A DNA stretch of 62,441 nucleotides. Source: Bacillus carboniphilus (lineage in GTDB: Bacteria > Bacillota > Bacilli > Bacillales > JC228). The position numbers and the translations under genes are program-made. This document shows positions 52,416 through 60,373 of this stretch, piece by piece. The stretch covers positions 1 through 62,441 of the forward strand of contig NZ_BAAADJ010000010.1 of the NCBI RefSeq assembly GCF_039522365.1, in the 5' to 3' direction. Position 1 is the stretch's first letter. Each line of letters opens with the position of its first letter. Under the pieces are notes generated by a model. It was not told the origin of the DNA. It saw only the letters and a list, made by a program, of their open reading frames with translations, and ran no database searches.

Positions 52416-53321
52416 TCAGGAAAATAAAGCATGAACATGTTTATCTAGTTCTTTTAACAAAGGCACTCTTGGACTATATAAGGTGTTTTGACAATGTTCA
52501 TCGACATGTCGGTTAATGAGTCCTGCCGTGTTAAGAATCGAAATGTGGTGATGAATATTGCCTTTTGTATCTCCAATCAGATGAACAAGTTCAGTAAATG
52601 AGCGTTTTTCTCCTTTTAATTGTTGTAAAATCCGTAGACGCTTTGGATCGGAAAGGGCTTTTCCAATTAACACGATTCGAGCTTCTTTACTGTCAAATGT
52701 GGTGGCAGGATAATATAAACTAATACAGTCATGATACAGTGTATAGGTTGTTAATGGCCTGAAATGTAAACTAGGCATGACATGAATATGTTTGATAAAA
52801 GATGATTCGAATATCATTCCGTTTGTGAGTTCCTCTATTACTTTAGTAGGCGTTGCTTTTGTTAATTGTTCTTTCGTTTTTTCATTTGCTTTTTGTAAAA
52901 GAGGAATGGTAGAGGAGGGAAGAGTTGAAAAGTACTCCTTGTCCCATTCTTTCAAGATAGAGATCATCCGGTCCCGTTCACCAAGAATGTCTTGAGGCAA
53001 TGCTTTGTCTTGCTTCAATACTGGTACAATTCTTTCTAAAATATCCCCCGCACTTAATTGGCTTACTTCAGATAAAATATCTTCAATTGTTTGCTTTTCG
53101 TATGTTTGTTTATCAATAAGCACATGTAGATAGTGAAAAAGCCATTCATCTCCTAAGGTCTCAATCTCATTTTTAAAATGTGTGCTGAGACGAGCCTCGA
53201 CCTGTTTTCTCCAGTCTTTACCCACCTCTAGGTATTTACTGTTTTTGGGGTTTTTATATAATAGATAGCTTAATAACAATTCGTCTATAGGTGAAAAAGA
53301 GGCACTTACTGTATAGTTCAT
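52416..53321 (-). CDS. ArsR-type winged-helix transcriptional regulator with N-terminal sensor domain
   Basis: The 301-aa protein has its DNA-binding domain at the C-terminus (about 215-295): GKALSDPKRLRILQQLKGEKRSFTELVHLIGDTKGNIHHHISILNTAGLI-type sequence, an ArsR winged helix. About 210 residues of unknown fold precede it and may bind an effector. No ArsR metal motif (CVC) is present. It diverges from an MFS exporter across about 180 bases with a palindrome at the promoter, so it probably represses that gene and responds to its substrate. Confidence 0.85.
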   Translation of the reverse strand: MNYTVSASFSPIDELLLSYLLYKNPKNSKYLEVGKDWRKQVEARLSTHFKNEIETLGDEWLFHYLHVLIDKQTYEKQTIEDILSEVSQLSAGDILERIVPVLKQDKALPQDILGERDRMISILKEWDKEYFSTLPSSTIPLLQKANEKTKEQLTKATPTKVIEELTNGMIFESSFIKHIHVMPSLHFRPLTTYTLYHDCISLYYPATTFDSKEARIVLIGKALSDPKRLRILQQLKGEKRSFTELVHLIGDTKGNIHHHISILNTAGLINRHVDEHCQNTLYSPRVPLLKELDKHVHALFS

Positions 53322-53426
53322 GGCATAACCCTCCCATTCTTCTCTGTTTTTTCTATCTTATCATAGCGAGGGAAGGGAGTCATTGAACACAATTTGTCGA
53401 ACGATAATAATTGACCATATAATACT

Positions 53427-53444
53427 GTTCAATTATTATTGAAC
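53427..53444. promoter_or_regulatory. Candidate operator at the MFS exporter promoter
   Basis: GTTCAAT-TATT-ATTGAAC is a palindrome with perfect 7-bp arms. It overlaps a possible -10 (TATTAT 53434-53439, 17 bp after TTGACC 53411-53416) or the start region of another promoter (TTGTCG 53394 with TATAAT 53418). A related half-site ATTGAAC lies about 45 bp upstream. The adjacent ArsR-type regulator is the obvious candidate ligand. Confidence 0.55.
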
Positions 53445-53501
53445 TTGTGTAAAAGGTTTAAAATCTTTGAACGATACAGAACATGTAAAGAAGGGATAGA
53501 A

Positions 53502-54785
53502 ATGAGATCATATATTGGGATTTTCAAAAATCCAAATTACGTAAAGCTTTTTATAGCTCAATTTGCCTCACAAATAGGTACAGTCACGGGGTTGATTGCT
53601 TTCACATTTTATATTTTGGACCGCTTTAGTCAACAACCTGTTTTTGCGACATTAACTGAAATGATGTACTCACTTCCAACATTGTTTTTATTTTTTCTGA
53701 CAGGGGTATTAGCAGACTCATTTGATAGACAAAAGATAGCCAGAAATTGTGACTGGATATGTGCTGGGTTGAGTTTACTATTATTAGGGGCGGTAATGAT
53801 TGGTTTTATGCCACTCATCTTTGCACTATTATTTATTCGAAGTGGTATTTCAAAGTTCTTTCCGCCTGCCCAGAGTGCACTCTTACAAGGAGTTCTCACT
53901 AAAGAAGATTACCCCACAGCAATGGGATTAAATTCAATGCTTTCAAGTGTATTTTTCTTAACGGGAAGTGGATTAGGGGCATTTATATACTGGAACCTTG
54001 GTGTAGAGGGAGCTATTTTGATTGATGCATTGAGTTTTTTAGTTTCCGGAGTGTTTATCGCTCTTTGTCGAATCCCTCTCGAAGTTCGAATGCCAAACGG
54101 ACAGATTGCTTTCAAGGAGTTTAAATTAAAAACCGTATTTCAAAATTTTTGGGTAGGAGTAAAGTATGCATGGGGAAAACCAATTGTCCTTACACTACTC
54201 ATTGGGATTTTGATGATTGGAGTTCTAAATGGGGGAACTGCGGTCATGCATATCTTTATTATGAAATATAAATTGGCGCCGGAAACCTATGAACAGGTTC
54301 AAATTGGTTTAACGATTGCAATTGGTTTGGGGGTTTTATCAGGAAGCATAATAGCCACTTATTTAAGTAAAAAGGTTGCGTTGTATAAAATGATTATTGC
54401 GAGCTTTCTGATCAACGGAATAACACCGTTTATTCAGTCATCCATAGAAGAGATTTGGGTTTATTTTATCGTCCATTTTATCTTTGGTACGGCGATTCCA
54501 TTATGTAATGTGGCATTTTTTGGCTGGTTAGGTCAAATTGTTGATCCGAAAATGATGGGTAGAGTACAAGGCTTAGTCACTCCGCTTATGATGTTCACAT
54601 TAACCTTGACCCAAGCATTTATTGCAGCTGCTTTTCCAAATCACATGACCATAGAGGGTATATTTTATATTGTTGGGGGAGCATCTTTGGCCACCGCACT
54701 ATTTTATCTAATAAAGCTTCCGAAGCTAGCGAAAATTGAACATGAAAAATCTGGCATTGGTCGTGTTGTCAAAGCCACAATGTAA
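53502..54785 (+). CDS. MFS transporter (MFS_3 / macrolide-efflux-like)
   Basis: The 427-aa protein has twelve predicted membrane helices. Motif A-like GVLADSFDRQKIARNCD lies in the loop after helix 2. The pattern FPPAQSALLQGVLTKEDYPTAMGLNSMLSSVFFLTGSGLGAFI is that of the MFS_3 group, which includes enterobactin and Mef-type macrolide exporters. The ATG at 53502 follows AAGAAGGG. The divergent ArsR-type regulator and the operator suggest inducible drug or metabolite export. The substrate is unknown. Confidence 0.88.
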   Translation: MRSYIGIFKNPNYVKLFIAQFASQIGTVTGLIAFTFYILDRFSQQPVFATLTEMMYSLPTLFLFFLTGVLADSFDRQKIARNCDWICAGLSLLLLGAVMIGFMPLIFALLFIRSGISKFFPPAQSALLQGVLTKEDYPTAMGLNSMLSSVFFLTGSGLGAFIYWNLGVEGAILIDALSFLVSGVFIALCRIPLEVRMPNGQIAFKEFKLKTVFQNFWVGVKYAWGKPIVLTLLIGILMIGVLNGGTAVMHIFIMKYKLAPETYEQVQIGLTIAIGLGVLSGSIIATYLSKKVALYKMIIASFLINGITPFIQSSIEEIWVYFIVHFIFGTAIPLCNVAFFGWLGQIVDPKMMGRVQGLVTPLMMFTLTLTQAFIAAAFPNHMTIEGIFYIVGGASLATALFYLIKLPKLAKIEHEKSGIGRVVKATM

Positions 54786-54786
54786 G

Positions 54787-54817
54787 AAAGGGGCCAGTAA
54801 TTAAGAATGGCCCCTTT
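54787..54817. terminator. Bidirectional terminator between MFS gene and proS
   Basis: AAAGGGGCCA (54787-54796) pairs perfectly with TGGCCCCTTT (54808-54817). It lies between the two convergent genes, directly after the MFS stop codon. Confidence 0.82.
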
Positions 54818-54821
54818 GGTT

Positions 54822-56258
54822 CTAATAACTTTTTGCCCAATATACTAATTTCTGCGCTTCATTTCCACAGCAAACACATTCATTTGAAATGGACTCTTGC
54901 TCAAATGGGATACACCTAGAAGTTGCGCCAGTTACTTCTTTTATTTTTTCTTCGCACTCAAGTTTTCCGCACCACATGGCTTTTATAAAACCAGGTTTTT
55001 GGTTAATAAGCTCTTTAAATTCTTCAAATGAATTAGTGGTTGAAGTCTTGTCTTCACGTGCTTTTCTAGCAGTGTCTAGCATGGAGTATTGTATTTCCTC
55101 TAGTAGAGCTAAAAGCGTTTCCTCGAGTTTATCCATGGAAACGAAAACTTTCTCTCCAGTATCCCGTCTAACTAGGACAACCTGGTTCTTTTCAATGTCC
55201 TTTGGACCCACTTCAAGTCGGACCGGAATCCCTTTCATTTCATATTCATTAAACTTCCATCCAGGCTTTTTATCGCTTGCATCAATATCGATGCGGACGA
55301 GCTTAGAAAGAGATTCTTTTAGATCATATGCAAAGTCTAGAACTCCTTCTTTATGTTGGGCAATTGGAACAATCATGACTTGGGTAGGAGCGACCTTTGG
55401 CGGTATTTTTAATCCTCGGTCATCTCCGTGAACCATGATGAGGGCACCAATAACCCGCGTAGTAAATCCCCAGGATGTTTGATGAACATATTGTTGGTTA
55501 CCGTCTTTATCTAAATACTGAATGCCAAATGCCTTGGCAAAACCAGTTCCTAAATGATGAGAGGTGGCAGTTTGCAGGGCCTTTCCATCATGCATCAGGC
55601 TTTCAATGGTATAAGTGAACTTGGCCCCGGCGAATTTTTCTTTTTCAGTCTTTTGCCCTTTCACAACTGGGATAGCGAGCAGGTCCTCACAAACTCTTGC
55701 GTATACTTCAAGCATACGAGTTGTTTCCTCATGTGCATCCTCATCGGTTGCGTGGCAGGTATGACCTTCTTGCCATAAAAATTCAAGCGTTCTAAGGAAT
55801 GGGCGTGTGGTTTTTTCCCATCTGACGACATTAGCCCACTGGTTATAAAGCTTAGGTAGGTCGCGATAAGAATGTATAATATCTTTGTAATGCTCGCAGA
55901 ACAACACTTCAGAAGTCGGGCGGACGACAAGTCTCTCCGTCAGTTCCTCTGAACCCCCATGTGTAACGAAGGCAACCTCAGGAGCAAAGCCCTCGATGTG
56001 ATCTTTTTCTTTTTGAAGCAAGCTTTCAGGAATGAAGAGGGGCATATAGACGTTTTCATGGCCGGTTTCCTTTATTCGGCGATCCAGTTCATTTTTAATA
56101 TTTTCCCAAAGGGCATACCCGTATGGGCGAATAATCATGGAGCCGCGGACACTAGAGTAGTCGACCAGGTCAGCTTTCGTGACGATGTCTGTGTACCACT
56201 GCGCAAAATCATCGTCCATGGCGGTGACGCTTTTTACAAAATCTTTTTGGTTTTTCAT
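54822..56258 (-). CDS. proS: Prolyl-tRNA synthetase, archaeal/eukaryotic-like (ProS type 3)
   Basis: The 478-aa class II synthetase has motif 2 in [23 protein letters not shown] and motif 3 in [17 protein letters not shown]. It lacks the long editing insertion of the bacterial type. Its C-terminal domain binds zinc through Cys in MWCGKLEC and ECVCCG, as in archaeal-type ProRS. Bacilli with this type often also carry a bacterial ProRS elsewhere. The ATG at 56256-56258 is chosen, eight bases after AAGGAG. A proline T-box leader precedes it, with a 52-bp repeat block between leader and start. Confidence 0.95.
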   Translation of the reverse strand: MKNQKDFVKSVTAMDDDFAQWYTDIVTKADLVDYSSVRGSMIIRPYGYALWENIKNELDRRIKETGHENVYMPLFIPESLLQKEKDHIEGFAPEVAFVTHGGSEELTERLVVRPTSEVLFCEHYKDIIHSYRDLPKLYNQWANVVRWEKTTRPFLRTLEFLWQEGHTCHATDEDAHEETTRMLEVYARVCEDLLAIPVVKGQKTEKEKFAGAKFTYTIESLMHDGKALQTATSHHLGTGFAKAFGIQYLDKDGNQQYVHQTSWGFTTRVIGALIMVHGDDRGLKIPPKVAPTQVMIVPIAQHKEGVLDFAYDLKESLSKLVRIDIDASDKKPGWKFNEYEMKGIPVRLEVGPKDIEKNQVVLVRRDTGEKVFVSMDKLEETLLALLEEIQYSMLDTARKAREDKTSTTNSFEEFKELINQKPGFIKAMWCGKLECEEKIKEVTGATSRCIPFEQESISNECVCCGNEAQKLVYWAKSY

Positions 56259-56283
56259 GTTACACACTCCTTTTTTATTTGCT

Positions 56284-56437
56284 TTCCTTCTTTTAACGAT
56301 AGTTGTTGCAGCAGGTCACGATTCCGAGGTTTGCGTTCCCTCTATTAACGATTGTTCTTGTAGCAGGTCACGATTCCGGAGTTTGCGTTCCCTCTGTTAA
56401 CGTTTCTTCTTCCAGCAGGTCACGTTTTCCACGGTTT
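56284..56437 (-). repeat. Array A copies inside the proS leader
   Basis: TTAACG recurs at 56293, 56345 and 56397, exactly 52 bp apart. Read on the minus strand each unit follows the array A pattern: GGGAACGCAAA, four variable bases, GGAA-CGT, CCTGCT, and CGTTAA near the end. Three units thus match the repeat at 6264-6758 in inverted orientation. They lie downstream of the T-box terminator, so they are transcribed with proS. The GGGAACG/CGTTCCC hairpin is less perfect here than in array A. Confidence 0.85.
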
Positions 56438-56506
56438 GCATTCTCCTCGCCGTGCTAGCCGCTTGTATTCCCGCCCGTCCAAGCGCATCCTCAAACAAAA
56501 CCCAAT

Positions 56507-56745
56507 AAAAAAAAGCCTCAATCCCAAAAGGGACCAAGACTTTGGCGGTACCACCCTACTTCATAAGGCAACAGACGACCTTATACACTCAAAAGATAAC
56601 GGTTGAACCGCTGTATTTTCATACAGAACTCAGAAGGCAGGTTCGAACGGGTGCCAATAGGAACCTCCCACCACTAGTTCCCTCTCTGTTAAAGGCTAAC
56701 TCCAATCTACTAATCCTCGTCATTGTTTTTATTCAATATAGTATT
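56507..56745 (-). promoter_or_regulatory. Proline T-box leader of proS
   Basis: On the minus strand the leader shows, in order, a stem I with GAACTAGTGGTGGGAGGTTCC-like sequence and a specifier region GAACCTGCC (proline codon CCT at 56639-56641), then the T-box AGGGTGGTACCGCC (56544-56557). A terminator follows, in which AGTCTTGGTCCC pairs with GGGATTGAGGCT before a run of eight Ts (56507-56541). Uncharged tRNA-Pro should bind and stabilise the antiterminator. The specificity agrees with the downstream proS gene. Confidence 0.92.
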
Positions 56746-56752
56746 GTGCAGT

Positions 56753-56782
56753 ATTATATAAATTTTGCAATCTTATTGTCAA
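56753..56782 (-). promoter_or_regulatory. Promoter of the T-box/proS transcript
   Basis: On the minus strand TTGACA (56777-56782) and TATAAT (56753-56758) are consensus boxes 18 bp apart, just upstream of the T-box leader. Confidence 0.8.
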
Positions 56783-56857
56783 TCTGTTTTTTACCTATAT
56801 GAATGCCTTATTTGTCCAACATCATATAGTGAAGTAAAGAAAGGGAGGGAAGACGTC

Positions 56858-58747
56858 ATGATTGAACAGGTTCAGGCTGAAATGGAAAGATTGATTGCTA
56901 AGTTAAAAAAAGACCAACAGGAAGATGGTTCATGGGTATATCCATTTGAGATGGGAATTCTGACAGATGCTTACATGATTATTTTACTTCGAACATTGGA
57001 ATGGAACGATGAGCCCTTTATACAAGCGCTTGTCAATCGGATTGAAAGTAGACAAGAACAGAATGGAGCCTGGAAACTATTCGAGGATGAGCAGGAAGGC
57101 AATCTCTCTCTGACGATTGACGCGTATTATGCTCTTTTATATTCAGGGTACCGTAAGAAGACGGACGAACAAATGAAAAGGGCTAGCCAATTCATCCGGA
57201 AACATGGTGGACTCAAAAAAGCAAAAATATACACAAAAGTCCTTCTAGCCATGACGGGTCAATATCCTTGGCCAACCTTTTCACCCATGCCAGTCGAAAT
57301 CATGCTACTGCCACTTTCTTTTCCCTTCAATTTCTATGACATTTCCGTATTTGGGCGGGCGAACTTAGCCCCAATGATGATTATTACCAGTCAAAAATTT
57401 CAAGTGAAGACAAGGTTGAGTCCTGATCTTTCTAACTTGTATTTATCCCAAAGAGAGTCAGGATGGGATGATTATTGGGAAGAGTACCGCTCTAAGGAAT
57501 GGATGTCTTTTCTATCTTTTATTCAAAAAGGAATCAAAACCATTGCAGGAATACCAGACCAAATTCGATCTCGTGCGATTGAGGAAGCCAGGAAGTATAT
57601 GTTAGAGAGAATTGAACCGGATGGGACTCTTTTAAGCTATTTTAGCACTACATTCTATATGATTTTTGCACAACTGGCTCTAGGTGCTTCTAAGCAGGAC
57701 CCTCTTATTTTAAAGGCGGTTGAAGGGTTAGCATCGATGGGAACAGTGATTCAAAAGCAGGTCCATATCCAATATACGACTGCAAACGTATGGAATACGA
57801 GTCTGATTAGTTCTGCTCTACAGTCGGCTGGAGTACCGAGTCATGACCCTACGATTGAAAAAGCCAATCAGTATTTATTATCTAGACAGCATACCAAGTA
57901 TGGGGACTGGGTAATCCATAATCGAAAGGGAGTTCCAGGTGGGTGGGGCTTCTCCCATGTCAACACAATACACCCGGATGTCGACGATACAACAGCAACT
58001 CTGCGTTCCATCACGAGTGCGTCTTTAGATAATCCTCATGTAAAAGAAGCGTGGGAGAAAGGCGTCCATTGGGTTCATACTATGCAAAATAAGGACGGAG
58101 GATGGCCAGCTTTTGAGCGTGGTGTAAACAATAGACTGCTAGAGTGGTTGCCTATAAGTGGAGCAGAGTTTTTCCTGCTAGATCCCTCTGCTGCTGATTT
58201 GACGGGGAGAGCGTTAGAATTCTTCGGGCATTATACGGTGTTTGAAAAACCAAATAAACGAATGGAAAAAGCAATTAAATGGCTTTATGACCATCAGGAA
58301 GAAGATGGTTCCTGGTACAGTAGGTGGGGGATTTGTTATATCAATGGAACCTGGGCTGCGTTAACGGGATTAGCGGCAGTAGGTGAGCCAACGAACCATC
58401 CTTCTATTCAAAAAGCAATCAAGTGGTTAAAGCAAACACAAAACCAAGATGGTGGTTGGGGAGAATCATGCAAGAGTGACCAATATAAAAAATACATGCC
58501 ATTAGGCGAAAGTACATTGACGCATACCGCATGGGCAGTGGATGCATTGATCTCAGTTTCAAATAAACCATCCAGGCAGATAGAAAATGGAATAGCGTAC
58601 TTAATTCGAAATGCTAGGAGTAAAAACTGGACGGAGCGATATCCAACAGGCCAAGGAATGGCGGACTTTTTCTATATTCACTACCATAGTTATCGATATA
58701 TTTTTCCACTCCTAGCACTTAGTAACTATCGAAAAAAGTACTTTTAG
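56858..58747 (+). CDS. sqhC: Sporulenol-synthase-like terpene cyclase (squalene-hopene cyclase family)
   Basis: The 629-aa protein is an alpha/alpha-barrel triterpene cyclase of about the length of B. subtilis SqhC. The catalytic DVDDTT motif is at 374-379, and QW-type repeats occur at both ends (QQEDGSWVYPFE, QNKDGGWPAFE, QEEDGSWYSRWG, QNQDGGWGESC). ADLTGRALEF and GRWGxCYINGTWAALTG-like blocks match SqhC closely. In B. subtilis SqhC cyclises tetraprenyl-beta-curcumene to sporulenol during sporulation. The ATG at 56858 follows AAGGGAGG. It is divergent from proS; a CATATAGT box near 56825 might be a sporulation-type -10 but this is weak. Confidence 0.9.
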   Translation: MIEQVQAEMERLIAKLKKDQQEDGSWVYPFEMGILTDAYMIILLRTLEWNDEPFIQALVNRIESRQEQNGAWKLFEDEQEGNLSLTIDAYYALLYSGYRKKTDEQMKRASQFIRKHGGLKKAKIYTKVLLAMTGQYPWPTFSPMPVEIMLLPLSFPFNFYDISVFGRANLAPMMIITSQKFQVKTRLSPDLSNLYLSQRESGWDDYWEEYRSKEWMSFLSFIQKGIKTIAGIPDQIRSRAIEEARKYMLERIEPDGTLLSYFSTTFYMIFAQLALGASKQDPLILKAVEGLASMGTVIQKQVHIQYTTANVWNTSLISSALQSAGVPSHDPTIEKANQYLLSRQHTKYGDWVIHNRKGVPGGWGFSHVNTIHPDVDDTTATLRSITSASLDNPHVKEAWEKGVHWVHTMQNKDGGWPAFERGVNNRLLEWLPISGAEFFLLDPSAADLTGRALEFFGHYTVFEKPNKRMEKAIKWLYDHQEEDGSWYSRWGICYINGTWAALTGLAAVGEPTNHPSIQKAIKWLKQTQNQDGGWGESCKSDQYKKYMPLGESTLTHTAWAVDALISVSNKPSRQIENGIAYLIRNARSKNWTERYPTGQGMADFFYIHYHSYRYIFPLLALSNYRKKYF

Positions 58748-58818
58748 TAACTTGTTTGAAAATTCTAATTTATGGTTAAATATATCTGAACGAAAAATTA
58801 GGAAAAGGAGGAATTCGA

Positions 58819-60039
58819 ATGGAGAGTTTAATTAAGCCAGAAGAAACGTGGTTGTTGTGGGCATTTTTAGCTGGATGGGCAGCAGTCAGTATTTACTTGG
58901 AGCAAAAGTATAAATGGGCATCTAAAGTCTCGGGTGCCATTATTGCACTAGTAGGGGCAATGGTTCTAGCTAACTTAAATGTTATCCCTACCGCATCTCC
59001 AGTATATGATGCAGTGTGGGTATATGTCATTCCATTGGCTATCCCGTTACTTCTATTTCAAGCAAACTTAAAGAAAATATGGAATGAAAGTGGAAAGTTA
59101 TTATTCTTATTTTTAATCAGTTCGATTGGGACTGTAGCGGGTGTGACCATCGCATTTATAACATTAAAAGATTCAATTCCTTACCTGGATCGAATTGGAG
59201 CTATGATGACGGGCTCTTATATTGGTGGAGGTGTAAACTTTGCAGCACTTGCTGGGAAGTTTGAAGCCCCAGGAGAGATGGTGTCAGCAGCAACAGTTGC
59301 CGATAACCTAATGATGGCGATATATTTCTTTGTGCTCATTGCCATACCGTCTATTACCTTCTTTAGAAATAAATTTAAAACACCATTCATTGACCAAGTT
59401 GAAAAAGAAGGAAATGCTGCAGGTGAAACGCAAGCATCTTCTTATTGGAAGCGAAAAGATATTTCTTTAAAAGATATTGCGTTTGCACTAGGAAGCGCCT
59501 TTGTTATTGTGGGAATTTCTTTTAAACTAGCAGCTATTTTTAATGGAATGATAGAGAGTGAGGGTTCAAACAATACTTTTCTTATTATTTTAGATGGGAT
59601 TTTAGGTGATAAGTACTTAATGCTCACTACTATTACCGTTTTATTAGTGACGGTATTCCATCGTTTCTTTGATAAGATTCATGGATCTCAGGAACTTGGA
59701 ACATACTTAATCTATATTTTCTTTGTTGTTATTGGGGTTCCAGCCTCTATTCCATTATTAGTTGAGGCAGCTCCATTATTGTTAATCTTTGTGGCCGTTA
59801 TCGTTTTGTTCAATATGTTATTTACATTTGTGTTTGGGCGAATGTTCAAGTTCAACTTAGAAGAAATGATTGTTGCGAGTAATGCTAACATCGGTGGACC
59901 AACAACAGCGGCGGCAATGGCCATTGCAAGAGGATGGACGGAGTTAATTGCACCGATCATGCTTGTTGGAACACTTGGATATATTATTGGAAACTATATT
60001 GGAAGTTTAATGGGGTATTGGTTCCAGAGTATGATGTAA
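58819..60039 (+). CDS. DUF819 family membrane protein (YjcL-like)
   Basis: The 406-aa protein has about ten to eleven membrane helices and the DUF819 hallmarks: MMTGSYIGGGVNFAALAGKFE in the first half and ASNANIGGPTTAAAMAIARGW in the second, two related re-entrant-like segments that suggest an inverted-repeat transporter fold. It resembles B. subtilis YjcL. The substrate is unknown. The ATG follows GGAGGAATTCGA. It is a single-gene unit between the cyclase and an ABC-F leader. Confidence 0.88.
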   Translation: MESLIKPEETWLLWAFLAGWAAVSIYLEQKYKWASKVSGAIIALVGAMVLANLNVIPTASPVYDAVWVYVIPLAIPLLLFQANLKKIWNESGKLLFLFLISSIGTVAGVTIAFITLKDSIPYLDRIGAMMTGSYIGGGVNFAALAGKFEAPGEMVSAATVADNLMMAIYFFVLIAIPSITFFRNKFKTPFIDQVEKEGNAAGETQASSYWKRKDISLKDIAFALGSAFVIVGISFKLAAIFNGMIESEGSNNTFLIILDGILGDKYLMLTTITVLLVTVFHRFFDKIHGSQELGTYLIYIFFVVIGVPASIPLLVEAAPLLLIFVAVIVLFNMLFTFVFGRMFKFNLEEMIVASNANIGGPTTAAAMAIARGWTELIAPIMLVGTLGYIIGNYIGSLMGYWFQSMM

Positions 60040-60065
60040 AAGTTCACATCCAAATCACTTGCCCA

Positions 60066-60094
60066 TTGTCATTTTTACAAACTTTGGATATAAT
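60066..60094 (+). promoter_or_regulatory. Promoter of the second ABC-F leader
   Basis: TTGTCA (60066-60071) and a perfect TATAAT (60089-60094) are 17 bp apart. Transcription should start near 60101, about 270 bases ahead of the ABC-F gene. Confidence 0.82.
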
Positions 60095-60121
60095 GCAAAT
60101 AACAAACTAAGGAGGGATCAC

Positions 60122-60172
60122 ATTAGACGACATGATTATTTTCCAACACTTTTTTCGCTAATTTTCATATGA
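60122..60172 (+). CDS. Candidate leader peptide of the second ABC-F attenuator (16 aa)
   Basis: A strong AAGGAGGG site (60109-60116) has no ATG at normal distance. The codon five bases after it is ATT (60122), a rare initiation codon, and opens a 16-codon frame (RRHDYFPTLFSLIFI after the start) ending in TGA at 60172. The only nearby ATG (60132) is 15 bases away and opens a nine-codon frame. The good binding site without a following gene argues for a leader peptide in one of these frames. From memory the B. subtilis vmlR leader peptide also contains an FPTL segment, which would favour the ATT frame; this needs checking. Confidence 0.4.
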   Translation: MRRHDYFPTLFSLIFI

Positions 60173-60181
60173 AAAAGTGGC

Positions 60182-60350
60182 TCTGCCTGTGGTCAGAGTA
60201 ATGGAATCAGTCTGTCTATTTTTTGATATTCTCTTTATTGAATAGGACCGTCGTATTGTAATGCGATAGGGTTTTTTATGCCCTTTTACATTAGCCAAAC
60301 AATACATTTCCCATTACACCTAAACACAGGCAGAAGCCTGTGTTTTTTTA
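60182..60350 (+). promoter_or_regulatory. Transcription attenuator of the second ABC-F gene
   Basis: The terminator is ACACAGGC (60324-60331) paired with GCCTGTGT (60336-60343) over AGAA, followed by seven Ts. Upstream, TCTGCCTGTG (60182-60191) is perfectly complementary to CACAGGCAGA (60325-60334), covering the terminator's 5' arm and loop. With one bulged A the pairing extends by GGC-GCC to 13 bp. A third option, CTCTG (60181-60185) with CAGAG (60194-60198), would sequester the antiterminator strand. These three mutually exclusive pairings are the standard parts of an attenuator. A weaker hairpin before GGGTTTTTT (60247-60278) may be an extra terminator. Confidence 0.8.
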
Positions 60351-60373
60351 TTTTAGGTAATGGAGGAATGTGG

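Noticed and set aside
56800-56857. Sigma-E or sigma-K promoter for the terpene cyclase
   Set aside because: CATATAGT resembles a sporulation -10 box, but no convincing -35 box is found at the right distance.
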